Translations under genes and position numbers: made by a program | Notes under the pieces: generated by a model | Database searches by the model: none | Told to the model about the DNA's origin: nothing | The model's input: the letters and a program-made list of their open reading frames with translations, nothing else | Shown here: piece by piece, positions 35,733 to 43,742 of the stretch | How the letters are laid out: each line of letters opens with the position of its first letter | How positions within the stretch are numbered: position 1 is the first letter of the stretch | Source: a virus | DNA length: 54,779 nucleotides | Strand: one strand, 5' to 3' | IMG/VR virus record: IMGVR_UViG_3300046751_000253 | Span: 1 to 54,779 of that record

Positions 35733-36176
35733 GTCTTCTTCGTCTTGCTCTTCTTCCTCATTGAACTCATCTGGAAATGCTTCTGCAAAAAGAAGAAAGC
35801 ACTGGTCAAACCCTAGAGCTTGAAGTATACCTTTGATGTCTTCCTCTAGGCTTTCAGTTGTCTGTTCTTCTACGTCTGCATTATTACCCCGTACACGAGA
35901 CAACAACTCCAAAGCTTTTAAAGCTGTTGTACCATGTCCTTCGTTTCGTGCTACTTCATATTGCTTCTCAATCTCATTGATAACATCTACGTTAGTTACC
36001 ATTTCATTGGTAAGTTCTTTTAACCTTTCTTGGATACGTTCTTCTTGTAGAAGTCTATGCCCTTGGTTATACGCAGATGCCTGACTATATCCTGCAGCCT
36101 TTGCCGCCTTTGTAGCATTTCGACTGAGGACATAGTTCTGGCAAAACTGTTCTTGCTTTTCATTAAGCTGCGACAT
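35664..36176 (-). CDS. terS: Terminase small subunit
   Basis: A 170-residue DNA-recognition subunit of the packaging motor. The N-terminus is the typical small-terminase helix-turn-helix: LNEKQEQFCQNYVLSRNATKAA and AAGYSQASAYNQGHRLLQ fall at about 4-44. A helical oligomerisation region follows (about 50-115), then a strongly acidic tail. It is last in a minus-strand operon behind two sugar-modification genes (14-nt overlap), and far from TerL, which lies across the control region. Its 3' end overlaps the holin gene by 69 bp on the other strand. Confidence 0.88.
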   Translation of the reverse strand: MSQLNEKQEQFCQNYVLSRNATKAAKAAGYSQASAYNQGHRLLQEERIQERLKELTNEMVTNVDVINEIEKQYEVARNEGHGTTALKALELLSRVRGNNADVEEQTTESLEEDIKGILQALGFDQCFLLFAEAFPDEFNEEEEQDEEDLLLTEELSSTTDTEASSDNDAK

Positions 36177-38460
36177 TTAGTAACTCTGAGTAATGTTTCT
36201 CTTGGCCTCTCTTGGAAGCCTTCCAAACTTCTGAACAAAGTGTATTATCACCGTGGAAAAGCACACCCATATCAATCTCCATCTGGTCAAATAGTTTTTC
36301 ACAATCCTGTGCCATAGCAAGTAGCTCACCAGTAGTCCAGAAGTGCTTATCATTTAACTCTACCTTCATATACTTTGGTTTGTTCTGCTCTGTATCTGTG
36401 GTTTCTTTCTTCATTTCCTCTGTAACTTCTGGAATAGAACAATCAAAACCAAACAACTCAAAGTTTCGGAAGCCAAGTGTATGACCTATTGCAAGTGTTC
36501 TCATGGCTGCACAAGTACCACCTGTAATAAGAGTAGAGCCTTCGTCAATACCTGTTTCTTTGTCTACTACAATCTTATCCTTTACTTCCATATCACGAAG
36601 AGCATCTGAATAAGCTTGCCATCCTTTTACATTAGCTTTCTTTTTAAGAAGATGCTTAGTAACAGAAGGGTCAGTCATAGAAGCAACAAGGAAAATAGTT
36701 TCATTGTCTATCTTCTTAAACAAGTCCTTACGTTTTACTCCATGTGTACTGATACCATCAATAGGTCTAGGGTCAAGTATCACACAAGCAAATGGTTGAA
36801 TACCATTCTCAATCAAACGTGGATAACTATGCTTAACACAGAATACTTTATTGTTAGTGGCAGCTATACGTTCTTTTAACTTATCAAAATCAATCTCACC
36901 ACCAGAGACAATGATTGCAGTTTCGTCATTAACTTTACTTGTCTTAATCCAATCAAAGTCTTTGATTAACTTTCTATTCTCTTTTACATTGTCAATAATT
37001 TCTTGTTTAGGTCGTGAGTCTTTTGGTGTAACCACAATAGGTACACGAGTTAGTTCGTCAGGTAGTTTAGGTAATCCTTTTTTGTTGGCTACAAAACAAA
37101 GATGTGTAATGCCACCACCAAGAACACCGTCAGAGCTAGGCAATACCACTTTTCCATAAGCTTCTATTTCTCCCATTAGTTTGTTTACACCAAGATGTTC
37201 CTCTTTAGGAAGATTGCCCTGATTGTCCTTAGAGAAGTAGTCATCAAATACAACAACAGGAACATATGGTTTAATGTTTTCCCAATCTGCTTTTACTGTT
37301 TCATAAGAATGTCCACCATCAATATATGCAAAGTCTGCTTTCTTTACCATATCACAAGCAGGTACAGTTTCTTTACTGTCACCCTTATATAATTCAAAAG
37401 TAAACTTCTTATCAGTACGAGACATACGATAAGAGAAATCATCTAGTCTTTTATGAACAGCCTCAAGCATGTTATGTGCCTTACTATTCATTTCATATTC
37501 ATCAGATTCTTCTGTTGCTTCTTCAAACAAATCAAAGCCAATATAATGTACATTGTCTGTATGTTCAAAAGCAGCCAGAGCCATTTCAATTGCACGTCCA
37601 CCATTCCATGTACCTGTTTCCACAATGGTACTTGGCTTATAGAAACGTACCATATCGGCAAGTTGCTTGTACCGTTTAGGTCCTCTTACATCAGGAGCAA
37701 CTTCTGTAGTGCTAAGTTTCTTTTTTAGGTTACCTTTGAAATGGTCAAAGTATTCTGACAAAGGTGACTGAGCAAATGCTGCTAGTCCTTTGGCGTGTTC
37801 AGATAAGTTTTTAGTGACCATTCCGTGTGCTTTGTAGATGTTGAGGAGTCGTTCAAATATGAACCCGTCATGCCACTCTCTATATGCAATGGTTTCTCCA
37901 ATAGTGTAAGCCCCCCTAAAATCAGCAATGATACTGCAAGTATTATGAGAAGATAGGTTAAACCCAATAAAGCTTGTTTCACTATAGTCTGCATCCTTTC
38001 TGCCAAGATGTACTAAGTCTGCTTTGTCTGGCAACCACTTAGGAAATTGTTTTACATCTAGTCTTTTTGTTGTGACGGTATCTGCATCTAACCAAATCAT
38101 CCAGTTACTTTCGTCATGCTCTTCCTGTTCCATCATTTCAAATGCAAGGTCGGACAAAGCATACACTTTATGACACCACTTTATTGCGTCAAGCCGCCAG
38201 TTATATGGTTGTGTTCCACCATGTGTACCGTCATATGTCTTCATACGTTCACGGTACTGCGTCATTTCTGTTATGTCGTTAAGATTGCGGTAATGAATAT
38301 TATCAGCCATAGGGGCATCAACATCTTCAATGTTGAAGTCATGGTAGTAGGCATATAACTGAAAGTGTTTTGGATTCCACTTTTCAGTAACACTTTCCAA
38401 CATTTTCTTGGCATATTCATGGTATCCACTTTCACTAAATGAGGTTACAAATGTATACAT
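36163..38460 (-). CDS. Glycosyltransferase-methyltransferase-DUF115 fusion
   Basis: A 765-residue, probably three-domain enzyme. Residues 1-245: GT-A-like transferase with WLDADTV (D125-x-D127) as the metal/nucleotide-sugar site. Residues 262-445: class I SAM methyltransferase of the cephalosporin hydroxylase/MT24 type, with motif I VETGTWNGG (280-288) and FAYIDGGHSYE, then VVVFDDYF. Residues about 500-720: DUF115/MptE-like domain (ETAIIVSGGEIDFDKL, FCVKHSYPRLIENGI, CVILDPRP) also found in motility accessory factors linked to flagellin glycosylation. Together they suggest addition and modification of a sugar on a phage or host surface, or on DNA. It is the second gene after a consensus promoter and overlaps terS. 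Confidence 0.8.
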   Translation of the reverse strand: MYTFVTSFSESGYHEYAKKMLESVTEKWNPKHFQLYAYYHDFNIEDVDAPMADNIHYRNLNDITEMTQYRERMKTYDGTHGGTQPYNWRLDAIKWCHKVYALSDLAFEMMEQEEHDESNWMIWLDADTVTTKRLDVKQFPKWLPDKADLVHLGRKDADYSETSFIGFNLSSHNTCSIIADFRGAYTIGETIAYREWHDGFIFERLLNIYKAHGMVTKNLSEHAKGLAAFAQSPLSEYFDHFKGNLKKKLSTTEVAPDVRGPKRYKQLADMVRFYKPSTIVETGTWNGGRAIEMALAAFEHTDNVHYIGFDLFEEATEESDEYEMNSKAHNMLEAVHKRLDDFSYRMSRTDKKFTFELYKGDSKETVPACDMVKKADFAYIDGGHSYETVKADWENIKPYVPVVVFDDYFSKDNQGNLPKEEHLGVNKLMGEIEAYGKVVLPSSDGVLGGGITHLCFVANKKGLPKLPDELTRVPIVVTPKDSRPKQEIIDNVKENRKLIKDFDWIKTSKVNDETAIIVSGGEIDFDKLKERIAATNNKVFCVKHSYPRLIENGIQPFACVILDPRPIDGISTHGVKRKDLFKKIDNETIFLVASMTDPSVTKHLLKKKANVKGWQAYSDALRDMEVKDKIVVDKETGIDEGSTLITGGTCAAMRTLAIGHTLGFRNFELFGFDCSIPEVTEEMKKETTDTEQNKPKYMKVELNDKHFWTTGELLAMAQDCEKLFDQMEIDMGVLFHGDNTLCSEVWKASKRGQEKHYSELLNVAA

Positions 38461-39236
38461 TAAATTACTTCTCCTACAAGTTTATCCATAAACACTTTGC
38501 TTTTAAATGCTTGCCATTCACCAGCATATTCAGTGTCTGATTTACGTTTACCTTCCCAATCTTCAAACCAAGGACCACCTGTAGTAAAGTGTACATTCTT
38601 TGGTAAGACATTCTCTGGTGACCATCCATCTAACCAGTTCCATTCAGGTTCAATAGAGCCAATCTCATTATCAGACAGCCATGAGAACCCATGCAACCAG
38701 CTTCCAGACTTTGTATTTACATCGTCTACAGTTAGGTTTAGATTAGAAGGATGTGAACAATTCCAAAGGACAAAGCTTGACCAGTTTTTACGGTTATAGT
38801 TTTGTTGTACTTGACCATCCATTTTCAAACCTTCATTGGGTCTGTAATTATGTTTTACTACTTGAACAGCAAACTCTTCACGATTACCATATGTAGTAAA
38901 TAGTTCTTCAATATCCCAACGTACAAACATATCTGCATCCATAAATAGAGCCAGACCATCATACTGGTTTAGAGCAGGAACTAGGAAACGTGTGAAGGTA
39001 AAGTCAGAACTAAAAGGTCTGCCATCAAACTCGTCTATCCTAGTAACAGACTCAGCATTACTATCAAACCGAATAGTACGCCTATACAAACCTGCTCTAC
39101 GAAGGGCTGGTTGTACGAGAGGTATGATATCGTATTTTGTATTGTATCTTTGAATTGATTTACGTAATACTTCATAAGCCTCATGCTCCCTTGCATCATA
39201 TCCTACATAAATTACTGGTCTTTTTTCTACAAACAT
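38460..39236 (-). CDS. GT-A family glycosyltransferase
   Basis: A 258-residue putative sugar transferase. It has N-terminal VIYVGYDAREHEAYEVL (about 8-24) and LFMDADMF (D100-x-D102), the DxD nucleotide-sugar/metal motif. HFTTGGPWFEDWEG near residue 215 fits the acceptor-side C-terminus of GT8-like proteins. It is first in the operon with the three-domain fusion, whose ATG overlaps its stop. The pair likely acts in one pathway. The substrate is unknown. Confidence 0.82.
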   Translation of the reverse strand: MFVEKRPVIYVGYDAREHEAYEVLRKSIQRYNTKYDIIPLVQPALRRAGLYRRTIRFDSNAESVTRIDEFDGRPFSSDFTFTRFLVPALNQYDGLALFMDADMFVRWDIEELFTTYGNREEFAVQVVKHNYRPNEGLKMDGQVQQNYNRKNWSSFVLWNCSHPSNLNLTVDDVNTKSGSWLHGFSWLSDNEIGSIEPEWNWLDGWSPENVLPKNVHFTTGGPWFEDWEGKRKSDTEYAGEWQAFKSKVFMDKLVGEVI

Positions 39237-39265
39237 ATTAGTCCTTTCACTTTTAACTATCTATA

Positions 39266-39294
39266 ATTATACTTTAACAATTTATAGTTGTCAA
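39266..39294 (-). promoter_or_regulatory. Consensus sigma70-type promoter for the glycosyltransferase-terS operon
   Basis: On the minus strand TTGACA (39294-39289), a 17-bp spacer and TATAAT (39271-39266) match the consensus perfectly. It lies about 30 bp before the start of the gene ending at 38460. The -35 box overlaps the stop codon of the small gene 39291-39410. Confidence 0.7.
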
Positions 39295-39410
39295 TCTTTT
39301 TTTCTAAACCTATGTCTAAAGAATACTATTATGTTAATAGTAGTGTTTATACTAATTGCCATGAGCAACCACCACTGCCACCAGTTAGGCCAATCTAAAC
39401 CATCAATCAT
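39291..39410 (-). CDS. Small Trp-rich membrane peptide
   Basis: A 39-residue peptide. It has a short N-terminus with five Trp (DWPNWWQWW), one hydrophobic segment (about 15-31, LLMAISINTTINIIVFF) and a basic end (RHRFRKK), so N-out/C-in is expected. Its ATG overlaps the end of the upstream gene by 8 nt, a junction type used throughout this genome, which supports it as a real gene. The role could be lysis timing or membrane targeting; this is inference. Confidence 0.6.
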   Translation of the reverse strand: MIDGLDWPNWWQWWLLMAISINTTINIIVFFRHRFRKKD

Positions 39411-39555
39411 TATCTTTCTTCTCGTTGTCTTCTATGTAGTTTTTTAGAGCCGTTAAAAGGCCTAGCTCTATTAGCTTTGCACTTTCTTCAATATCCATAA
39501 TCACCTGTATAGTGGCAGAGCCATCTCCATTTTCCTCGTAGTGTGTTACTTCCAT
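39403..39555 (-). CDS. Small acidic hypothetical protein
   Basis: A 50-residue protein (MEVTHYEENGDGSATIQVIM...) with a strong SD (AAGGAGA) 7 nt upstream. It is acidic, with a two-strand then helix pattern (IEESAKLIELGLLTALKNYI). Its stop is overlapped by the start of the membrane peptide at 39410. The function is unknown. Confidence 0.65.
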   Translation of the reverse strand: MEVTHYEENGDGSATIQVIMDIEESAKLIELGLLTALKNYIEDNEKKDND

Positions 39556-39761
39556 CTACTTCTCCTTATAATGTGTTGGCAGTCTCACATCCATTCTCTT
39601 AGCTTTCCCGGCCTATCCCTACCACTGGTGCTGCGGCACTTATAAGTGGCCTCTCGATTTAAAGGGTCTACAGAAAGTACCAACATCTTTGTAGCATTAA
39701 TACTACTTTAGTGTTACTTATGCCTTGTTTATAAGACTTATTAATACTATAGTATTAACAT
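39556..39761. other. Noncoding stretch with palindromes
   Basis: About 200 bp without a gene. It is locally richer in GC (39590-39680) than the neighbourhood. It has a palindromic core CACTTATAAGTG (around 39638) and an 18-bp perfect palindrome TTAATACTATAGTATTAA at 39741-39758. It separates the RNR-linked membrane gene from the next small gene. No tRNA fold, promoter or terminator T-run could be defended. A structured leader or regulatory RNA is possible. Confidence 0.45.
39741..39758. repeat. 18-bp perfect palindrome
   Basis: TTAATACTATAGTATTAA is its own reverse complement. The 10-mer ATTAATACTA also occurs near 39697 and 49593. It fits an operator for a dimeric regulator, but no phage regulator gene is evident. 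Confidence 0.5.
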
Positions 39762-39923
39762 TTACCACCAACCCATCTTCTGCGTATTATGCATAATGAT
39801 GGCTAGGCAAGCAAGGACATGAAGGATAACCCAAGCAGTTCGCAGTATCGCTACCTTGTTTGCTTTGTCATCGTCATCATATGCCTTGCTGCCCATTGCT
39901 TTGCACCAGTATTCCCAAATCAT
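39762..39923 (-). CDS. Small membrane protein coupled to RNR
   Basis: A 53-residue protein, start MIWEYWCKAMG. The start at 39923 is chosen because its ATG overlaps the RNR stop (ATGA). An acidic middle (YDDDDKAN) precedes one membrane segment (about 30-46, AWVILHVLACLAIIMH) and a GWW end. The function is unknown. Coupling to RNR suggests equal expression, not necessarily equal function. Confidence 0.65.
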   Translation of the reverse strand: MIWEYWCKAMGSKAYDDDDKANKVAILRTAWVILHVLACLAIIMHNTQKMGWW

Positions 39924-41881
39924 GCTGCTGTCAAGTCCACTACTTCGCAGACACCTGCGGTACAAGCTAATTCACGTCCACCTGATGTTGTATCTTCCTT
40001 CTCAAAGTCTGAGAGTAAAGACCAGTCAATCTTAGCTGGCATACCTTCCATTGCCTTATCATATTCTTCACTAGTAATATCCTGATAAGGTGCTTGCTGA
40101 TATGTATGCTCACTAAAAGGTAGGAAGCTGATACCTGACACATCGTCAAAGTTATCATATACCCATGAGCCAACCTCTAGCCACTCATGTTCTTTCACAG
40201 AGATAGTTACAGAAGGTTTGTGTTCACACCAATGCTTCTGATAGAGTAGCCACAACTCAAGCTGCTCAATAGCTGACATCTCAGTACGTGTTACTGCTCC
40301 TGTAGGTGACCTCATTGGGAAGCTGAAGACTGTTGTGCTGTCTGGCTTACCTACATCAGGCTCATTAGGAATACCCTGTGCAATCATAAACTGCGTGATA
40401 GGGTCTTTGTTATCACCACGAACAGTACGAATATAGTAAGGATTATGTCTAGCATGAATACCAGATGCACTATCTACTAGCTGAGATACTGTACCAGAAG
40501 GCTTTACACAAGTAATAGCTGCGGCTTGTGGTATACCTAGAGACTTAGACATCTGTTCGTTTGTCTCAATGGCTGTGTCCTTCAAAGAAGTAAGTATATT
40601 TTTGATGTTCATACCATGCATAGCACTCTTACCTGACATCAACTGGTTATCCATAATGCCTGTAAGAGATACACCAAGTAGACGTTCTTCTTCTGTGTTG
40701 TCCTTCCAGATTTTACGAATGTATTTAAAGTCTGTAAGTGTAGCTTGGAATGTACCAAGAATAGTAGCTAGACGTACCTTGTTTTCCAATGTCTCTATGT
40801 TATCTGTAGAACGTACAACTACCTCTGATAGATTACAAAACTGGTAAGGACGTAAGATAATTTCTGAACAAGGGTTACAACCAAACTGATGGTCAGGGTC
40901 ACGTCTGCCGTTGCTTGCTGCTTGTCTCTTAGCAGATTCACGATTGAAGATACCACGTTCACCTGAATGTGATTCGTATAGAGACAACCACTCACGCATG
41001 AATGTACCCATCTGAGGCTTCTCTTTGTAAGCAACAGAGTTATTAGCTAGAGCACGTTGTCCTTCACGCTTGATGTTCTTGTCTGGCTCATCCCACCATT
41101 CACCTGTCTTTGCATGACGCATCTGGTCATCGTTAAGATTTGACAAGCTGATAAGAGCAGAACGTCTTACGCCACCTACAACTACAACCTCACCAATCTT
41201 ACACATCAAATCGTGACACTCAATAGGGTAAAGCCTACGCCCTGCTGCACCCTTGAACTTATCAATGCAGAAGTTAAATAGGTCAATCAGAGGGGCAGGA
41301 CCTGATGCACGTCCACCAAAAGTCTTTAGCCTTGCTCCTGCAGGACGTACTTCTGATACATCCCACTTTGGAATCTGACCTGCATATAGCATGGCAATCA
41401 GTTCACGTAATGACTTAGCCCATCCGGGGCGGCTGTCACCTACCTTGATTACTGTATCTGTTTCATGGAATGTTTCATTTACAATAGGTAGCTTGTCAAT
41501 GTTGTTGCGTTCTACTGAGAAGCCTACACCTGTACCACACATTAGGATGTACATACATTCGTCAAAGGCACGAGGGCTATCAACAGGAATGTAGGAACAG
41601 TTATAACCACCTACATGGCAACGGTCTAATGCAGGACCAGAAGTCATCAGTGCTCTCATAGAGGGCATGATTTGCTGTGTAAGTACAGCTTCTTCTAGCT
41701 CTTTACGTAGTCCATCTTTTAGATTGTAATTATGTTTCTTGCTTAGATGGTCAGACATATAATCAAAATATCTGCTGACTGTTTCAGGCCATGTCTCACG
41801 TCTATCTTCGTCTTCCTTCCAACGTGCATAACGTGACAAGGCAATAAAATTCTGGTAATCTGTTGGTAAAAAATTGTTCAT
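39920..41881 (-). CDS. nrdJ: Adenosylcobalamin-dependent (class II, monomeric) ribonucleotide reductase
   Basis: A 653-residue enzyme that reduces ribonucleoside triphosphates to deoxy forms for phage DNA. The active-site block FGCNPCSEI gives N336, C338 (thiyl radical) and E340. The redox pair is C95 (YNCSY) and C349 (FCN), with 11-residue spacing from C338 as in the Lactobacillus monomeric enzyme. VKPSGTVSQLVDSASGIHARH (about 465-485) is the class II C-terminal substrate loop, and the tail has CTAGVC, the CxxxxC shuttle. It needs host B12 and no second subunit. It has its own promoter at 41917-41945. Confidence 0.93.
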   Translation of the reverse strand: MNNFLPTDYQNFIALSRYARWKEDEDRRETWPETVSRYFDYMSDHLSKKHNYNLKDGLRKELEEAVLTQQIMPSMRALMTSGPALDRCHVGGYNCSYIPVDSPRAFDECMYILMCGTGVGFSVERNNIDKLPIVNETFHETDTVIKVGDSRPGWAKSLRELIAMLYAGQIPKWDVSEVRPAGARLKTFGGRASGPAPLIDLFNFCIDKFKGAAGRRLYPIECHDLMCKIGEVVVVGGVRRSALISLSNLNDDQMRHAKTGEWWDEPDKNIKREGQRALANNSVAYKEKPQMGTFMREWLSLYESHSGERGIFNRESAKRQAASNGRRDPDHQFGCNPCSEIILRPYQFCNLSEVVVRSTDNIETLENKVRLATILGTFQATLTDFKYIRKIWKDNTEEERLLGVSLTGIMDNQLMSGKSAMHGMNIKNILTSLKDTAIETNEQMSKSLGIPQAAAITCVKPSGTVSQLVDSASGIHARHNPYYIRTVRGDNKDPITQFMIAQGIPNEPDVGKPDSTTVFSFPMRSPTGAVTRTEMSAIEQLELWLLYQKHWCEHKPSVTISVKEHEWLEVGSWVYDNFDDVSGISFLPFSEHTYQQAPYQDITSEEYDKAMEGMPAKIDWSLLSDFEKEDTTSGGRELACTAGVCEVVDLTAA

Positions 41882-41916
41882 TGATATCCCTTTCTTGAAC
41901 AGAGTTTGAACTTAGA

Positions 41917-41945
41917 ATTGTATCATAAATAGAAGACTATTACAA
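41917..41945 (-). promoter_or_regulatory. Probable sigma70-type promoter for nrdJ
   Basis: On the minus strand TTGTAA (41945-41940), 17 bp, TACAAT (41922-41917). That is 4/6 and 5/6 matches with ideal spacing. It lies 36 bp before the nrdJ ATG in the only gap of this block. Confidence 0.5.
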
Positions 41946-41947
41946 TA

Positions 41948-42280
41948 CTATTCATGTCCTAAAACTGCATTAATTCTTTTTCTAACATACTCAACCTCAC
42001 CTGACTTGAGTACTTTAAACGCAAACTCTCTCATGTACACAGGATTAACTCCTGCATAATCACAAACAGAATGAAAGTCTTCAGCAGTCACCCCGACTGA
42101 TGCAAAGAACCAAGCTATTGCTCTTTCTCTTTCGATAATAGAGTTAGTAGGCTCACCATCATATCGGGGCTTTGTTGCATCAAGAAGAGCTTGAAGAAGA
42201 ACAGTAAGGAACAATGTCCTTTCTGATGTTCTTAGCTCTACCTGTTCATCCTCTGCTAGTATTATGTCTTTTATTTGCAT
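41948..42280 (-). CDS. Hypothetical protein upstream of RNR
   Basis: A 110-residue, mainly helical protein (ERAIAWFFASVGVTAEDFHSVCDYAGVNP around 50-80). Small proteins with a similar ...IAWF...DF..VC..A...P pattern occur in DNA-metabolism blocks of marine phages. The start overlaps the endonuclease gene end by 35 nt. The function is unknown. Confidence 0.7.
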   Translation of the reverse strand: MQIKDIILAEDEQVELRTSERTLFLTVLLQALLDATKPRYDGEPTNSIIERERAIAWFFASVGVTAEDFHSVCDYAGVNPVYMREFAFKVLKSGEVEYVRKRINAVLGHE

Positions 42281-42677
42281 TTTCTCTTAGCCATGCTTTT
42301 GGTATCCCTTCTCCACCCTTGCAGTAAAGAAAGCCATGCTTGTCACACCAATCTCCATAGGTCATCTTACCACCTTTGTATAACTTCCTGTTAAAGTTAT
42401 CAAAGACAAATCGAATATCATATTCAGGATGCTGGTCACGAATAAACAAATGTTTCTTCCTGTCTTCCAACATAAACCTGCCCTTGACTTCTAGTATGAT
42501 GCCGTTAGGAAGAATAAAATCAGGTATGTATTTCTTATCTTCTTGCCATAAATAGGGTATGTTAAATGTTTCATATTCAAACTCAATCTTATTTTTATTT
42601 AAGAAACAAGCACAATTAAATTCTGAATTAGAACGGTAGTTGTGCTCGTTCTTATCTCTGGTTTTTTTCTTAGCCAT
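42246..42677 (-). CDS. T7-type endonuclease I (Holliday junction resolvase)
   Basis: A 143-residue structure-selective nuclease that resolves branched DNA before packaging. It aligns by eye to T7 gp3 over most of its length: E19, D53, E63 and K65 match the catalytic E20, D55, E65 and K67. The blocks PDFILPNG, EVKGRF, DRKKHLFIRDQHPE and LYKGGKMTYGDWC match conserved T7 segments. The size is close to T7 (149). The N-terminus is basic. It lies next to the PD-(D/E)XK exonuclease gene with an 8-nt overlap. Confidence 0.93.
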   Translation of the reverse strand: MAKKKTRDKNEHNYRSNSEFNCACFLNKNKIEFEYETFNIPYLWQEDKKYIPDFILPNGIILEVKGRFMLEDRKKHLFIRDQHPEYDIRFVFDNFNRKLYKGGKMTYGDWCDKHGFLYCKGGEGIPKAWLRENANKRHNTSRG

Positions 42678-43530
42678 TAGTCACCTCTTGTACGTCAGGT
42701 AATTTAGCTACCTGAGTAAGATATCTAATACCATTAGAATACTTAAACTTTCTTAGGCCTTGTCCACCGTTGGCATCTTTCCAACAGTCATCTTTGTAAG
42801 GACAATAGACGCAACCAATGGCAAGCTTACGATTACCAGACTTACCATCTTCCTCATCTGGATAACATCTGTCAGGTGGTAAGTCAGAAGACAAGAATGT
42901 TTTTACCTTACCAATTCTTTGCTTTGCATTAATCATGTGGATAGGTTCTATCTTCATTAGAGCCATCTCACTGGATGATTTATCAATAGCAAAGAAGGCT
43001 GCTTCTTGGTCATTACCTGCCTCTGCATAGCCTGACAACTGAGCAATGTAACCAAAGGGGTCATCACTATGTAGTGTACCTTCTTTGAACTTCTTGAAGG
43101 CATAAGAAGAAGCAGTCTTAATATCTACAAGAGTACCATCAATGCGGCAGTCCTTGTGTCCTTTAACACCTTCTACTTCTACTTCCTTCTGCTGCTCTGT
43201 TACCTTGTGTCCAGATACTTCTGTAAGTAAAATCAACACAGCCTCAAGGATGTCTCCCATAATAAACTTCATTTTAGTTTGACCGTTAATCGGTTCTGGC
43301 TCTGCTGTACTTTTTAAATCATACCAAAGCTGTCTGTCTGGCTTACCTATTTGAGACATACGTAAAGTAGTTTGCTTACTACGTTTACCTTCTCCAAGCT
43401 GACGTGTAAGTGCTCTGGCAATTTCAGTAGAACAAGTATGAATAGCATCTCTGTTCTGCACAGATGAAGTATTAATACCTTCTTCTAATGTCTTGTATAT
43501 ATCTTCTATTAGAGTATCTATACTTTTCAT
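42670..43530 (-). CDS. PD-(D/E)XK exonuclease (Cas4/AddB-like)
   Basis: A 286-residue nuclease likely used in DNA recombination and host DNA breakdown. The catalytic core has GHKDCRIDGTLVDIKTA (about 125-141), the D-x(n)-D/E-x-K signature, after an N-terminal RMSQIGKPDRQLWYDL segment. The C-terminus has a CVYCPYKDDCW cluster (about 245-255) like the Fe-S site of Cas4-type enzymes. The fourth cysteine usually found before R in the N-terminal segment is a Pro here, though CYPDEED at about 225 could supply one. The next gene starts within its stop (8-nt overlap). Confidence 0.85.
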   Translation of the reverse strand: MKSIDTLIEDIYKTLEEGINTSSVQNRDAIHTCSTEIARALTRQLGEGKRSKQTTLRMSQIGKPDRQLWYDLKSTAEPEPINGQTKMKFIMGDILEAVLILLTEVSGHKVTEQQKEVEVEGVKGHKDCRIDGTLVDIKTASSYAFKKFKEGTLHSDDPFGYIAQLSGYAEAGNDQEAAFFAIDKSSSEMALMKIEPIHMINAKQRIGKVKTFLSSDLPPDRCYPDEEDGKSGNRKLAIGCVYCPYKDDCWKDANGGQGLRKFKYSNGIRYLTQVAKLPDVQEVTNG

Positions 43531-43742
43531 TCTGTTTCCTTTTCTAAGTATCTATTTAGATACCATACTGCTTTAGCTAAGTCTTGGTCTTTACCTTTGT
43601 ATTGTTCTCGCCAAGTATATTTTATTACATTACCTTTGCAGTATCCTCTAAACTCTTCTGGTGTTAGGGCAGATTCAATTGCTTGAATACATTCTACCTC
43701 ACCCGTCTGATAGTGTGGTGGTTTATTTACATAGTCAGTCAT
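43527..43742 (-). CDS. DUF3310 protein
   Basis: A 71-residue protein of a family common in phage nucleotide-metabolism blocks. PPHYQTG, then ECIQAIESALTPEEFRGYCKGNVIKYTWRE and KDQDLAKAVWYLNRYL (cited by position, about 8-66) match the family. It is sometimes annotated as a nucleotide-kinase-like protein; the activity is not shown by the sequence. ATGA overlap with the exonuclease start. Confidence 0.85.
   Translation of the reverse strand: MTDYVNKPPHYQTGEVECIQAIESALTPEEFRGYCKGNVIKYTWREQYKGKDQDLAKAVWYLNRYLEKETE

Noticed and set aside
37782-38006. Minus-strand 74-codon frame with hydrophobic stretch inside the glycosyltransferase fusion gene
   Set aside because: Lies wholly within a well-supported gene in another frame and has no own SD. 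It is a shadow frame.
39590-39690. Possible tRNA in the GC-richer noncoding stretch
   Set aside because: No T-arm GTTC-R-A consensus, no seven-base acceptor pairing and no CCA-compatible end could be found on either strand.
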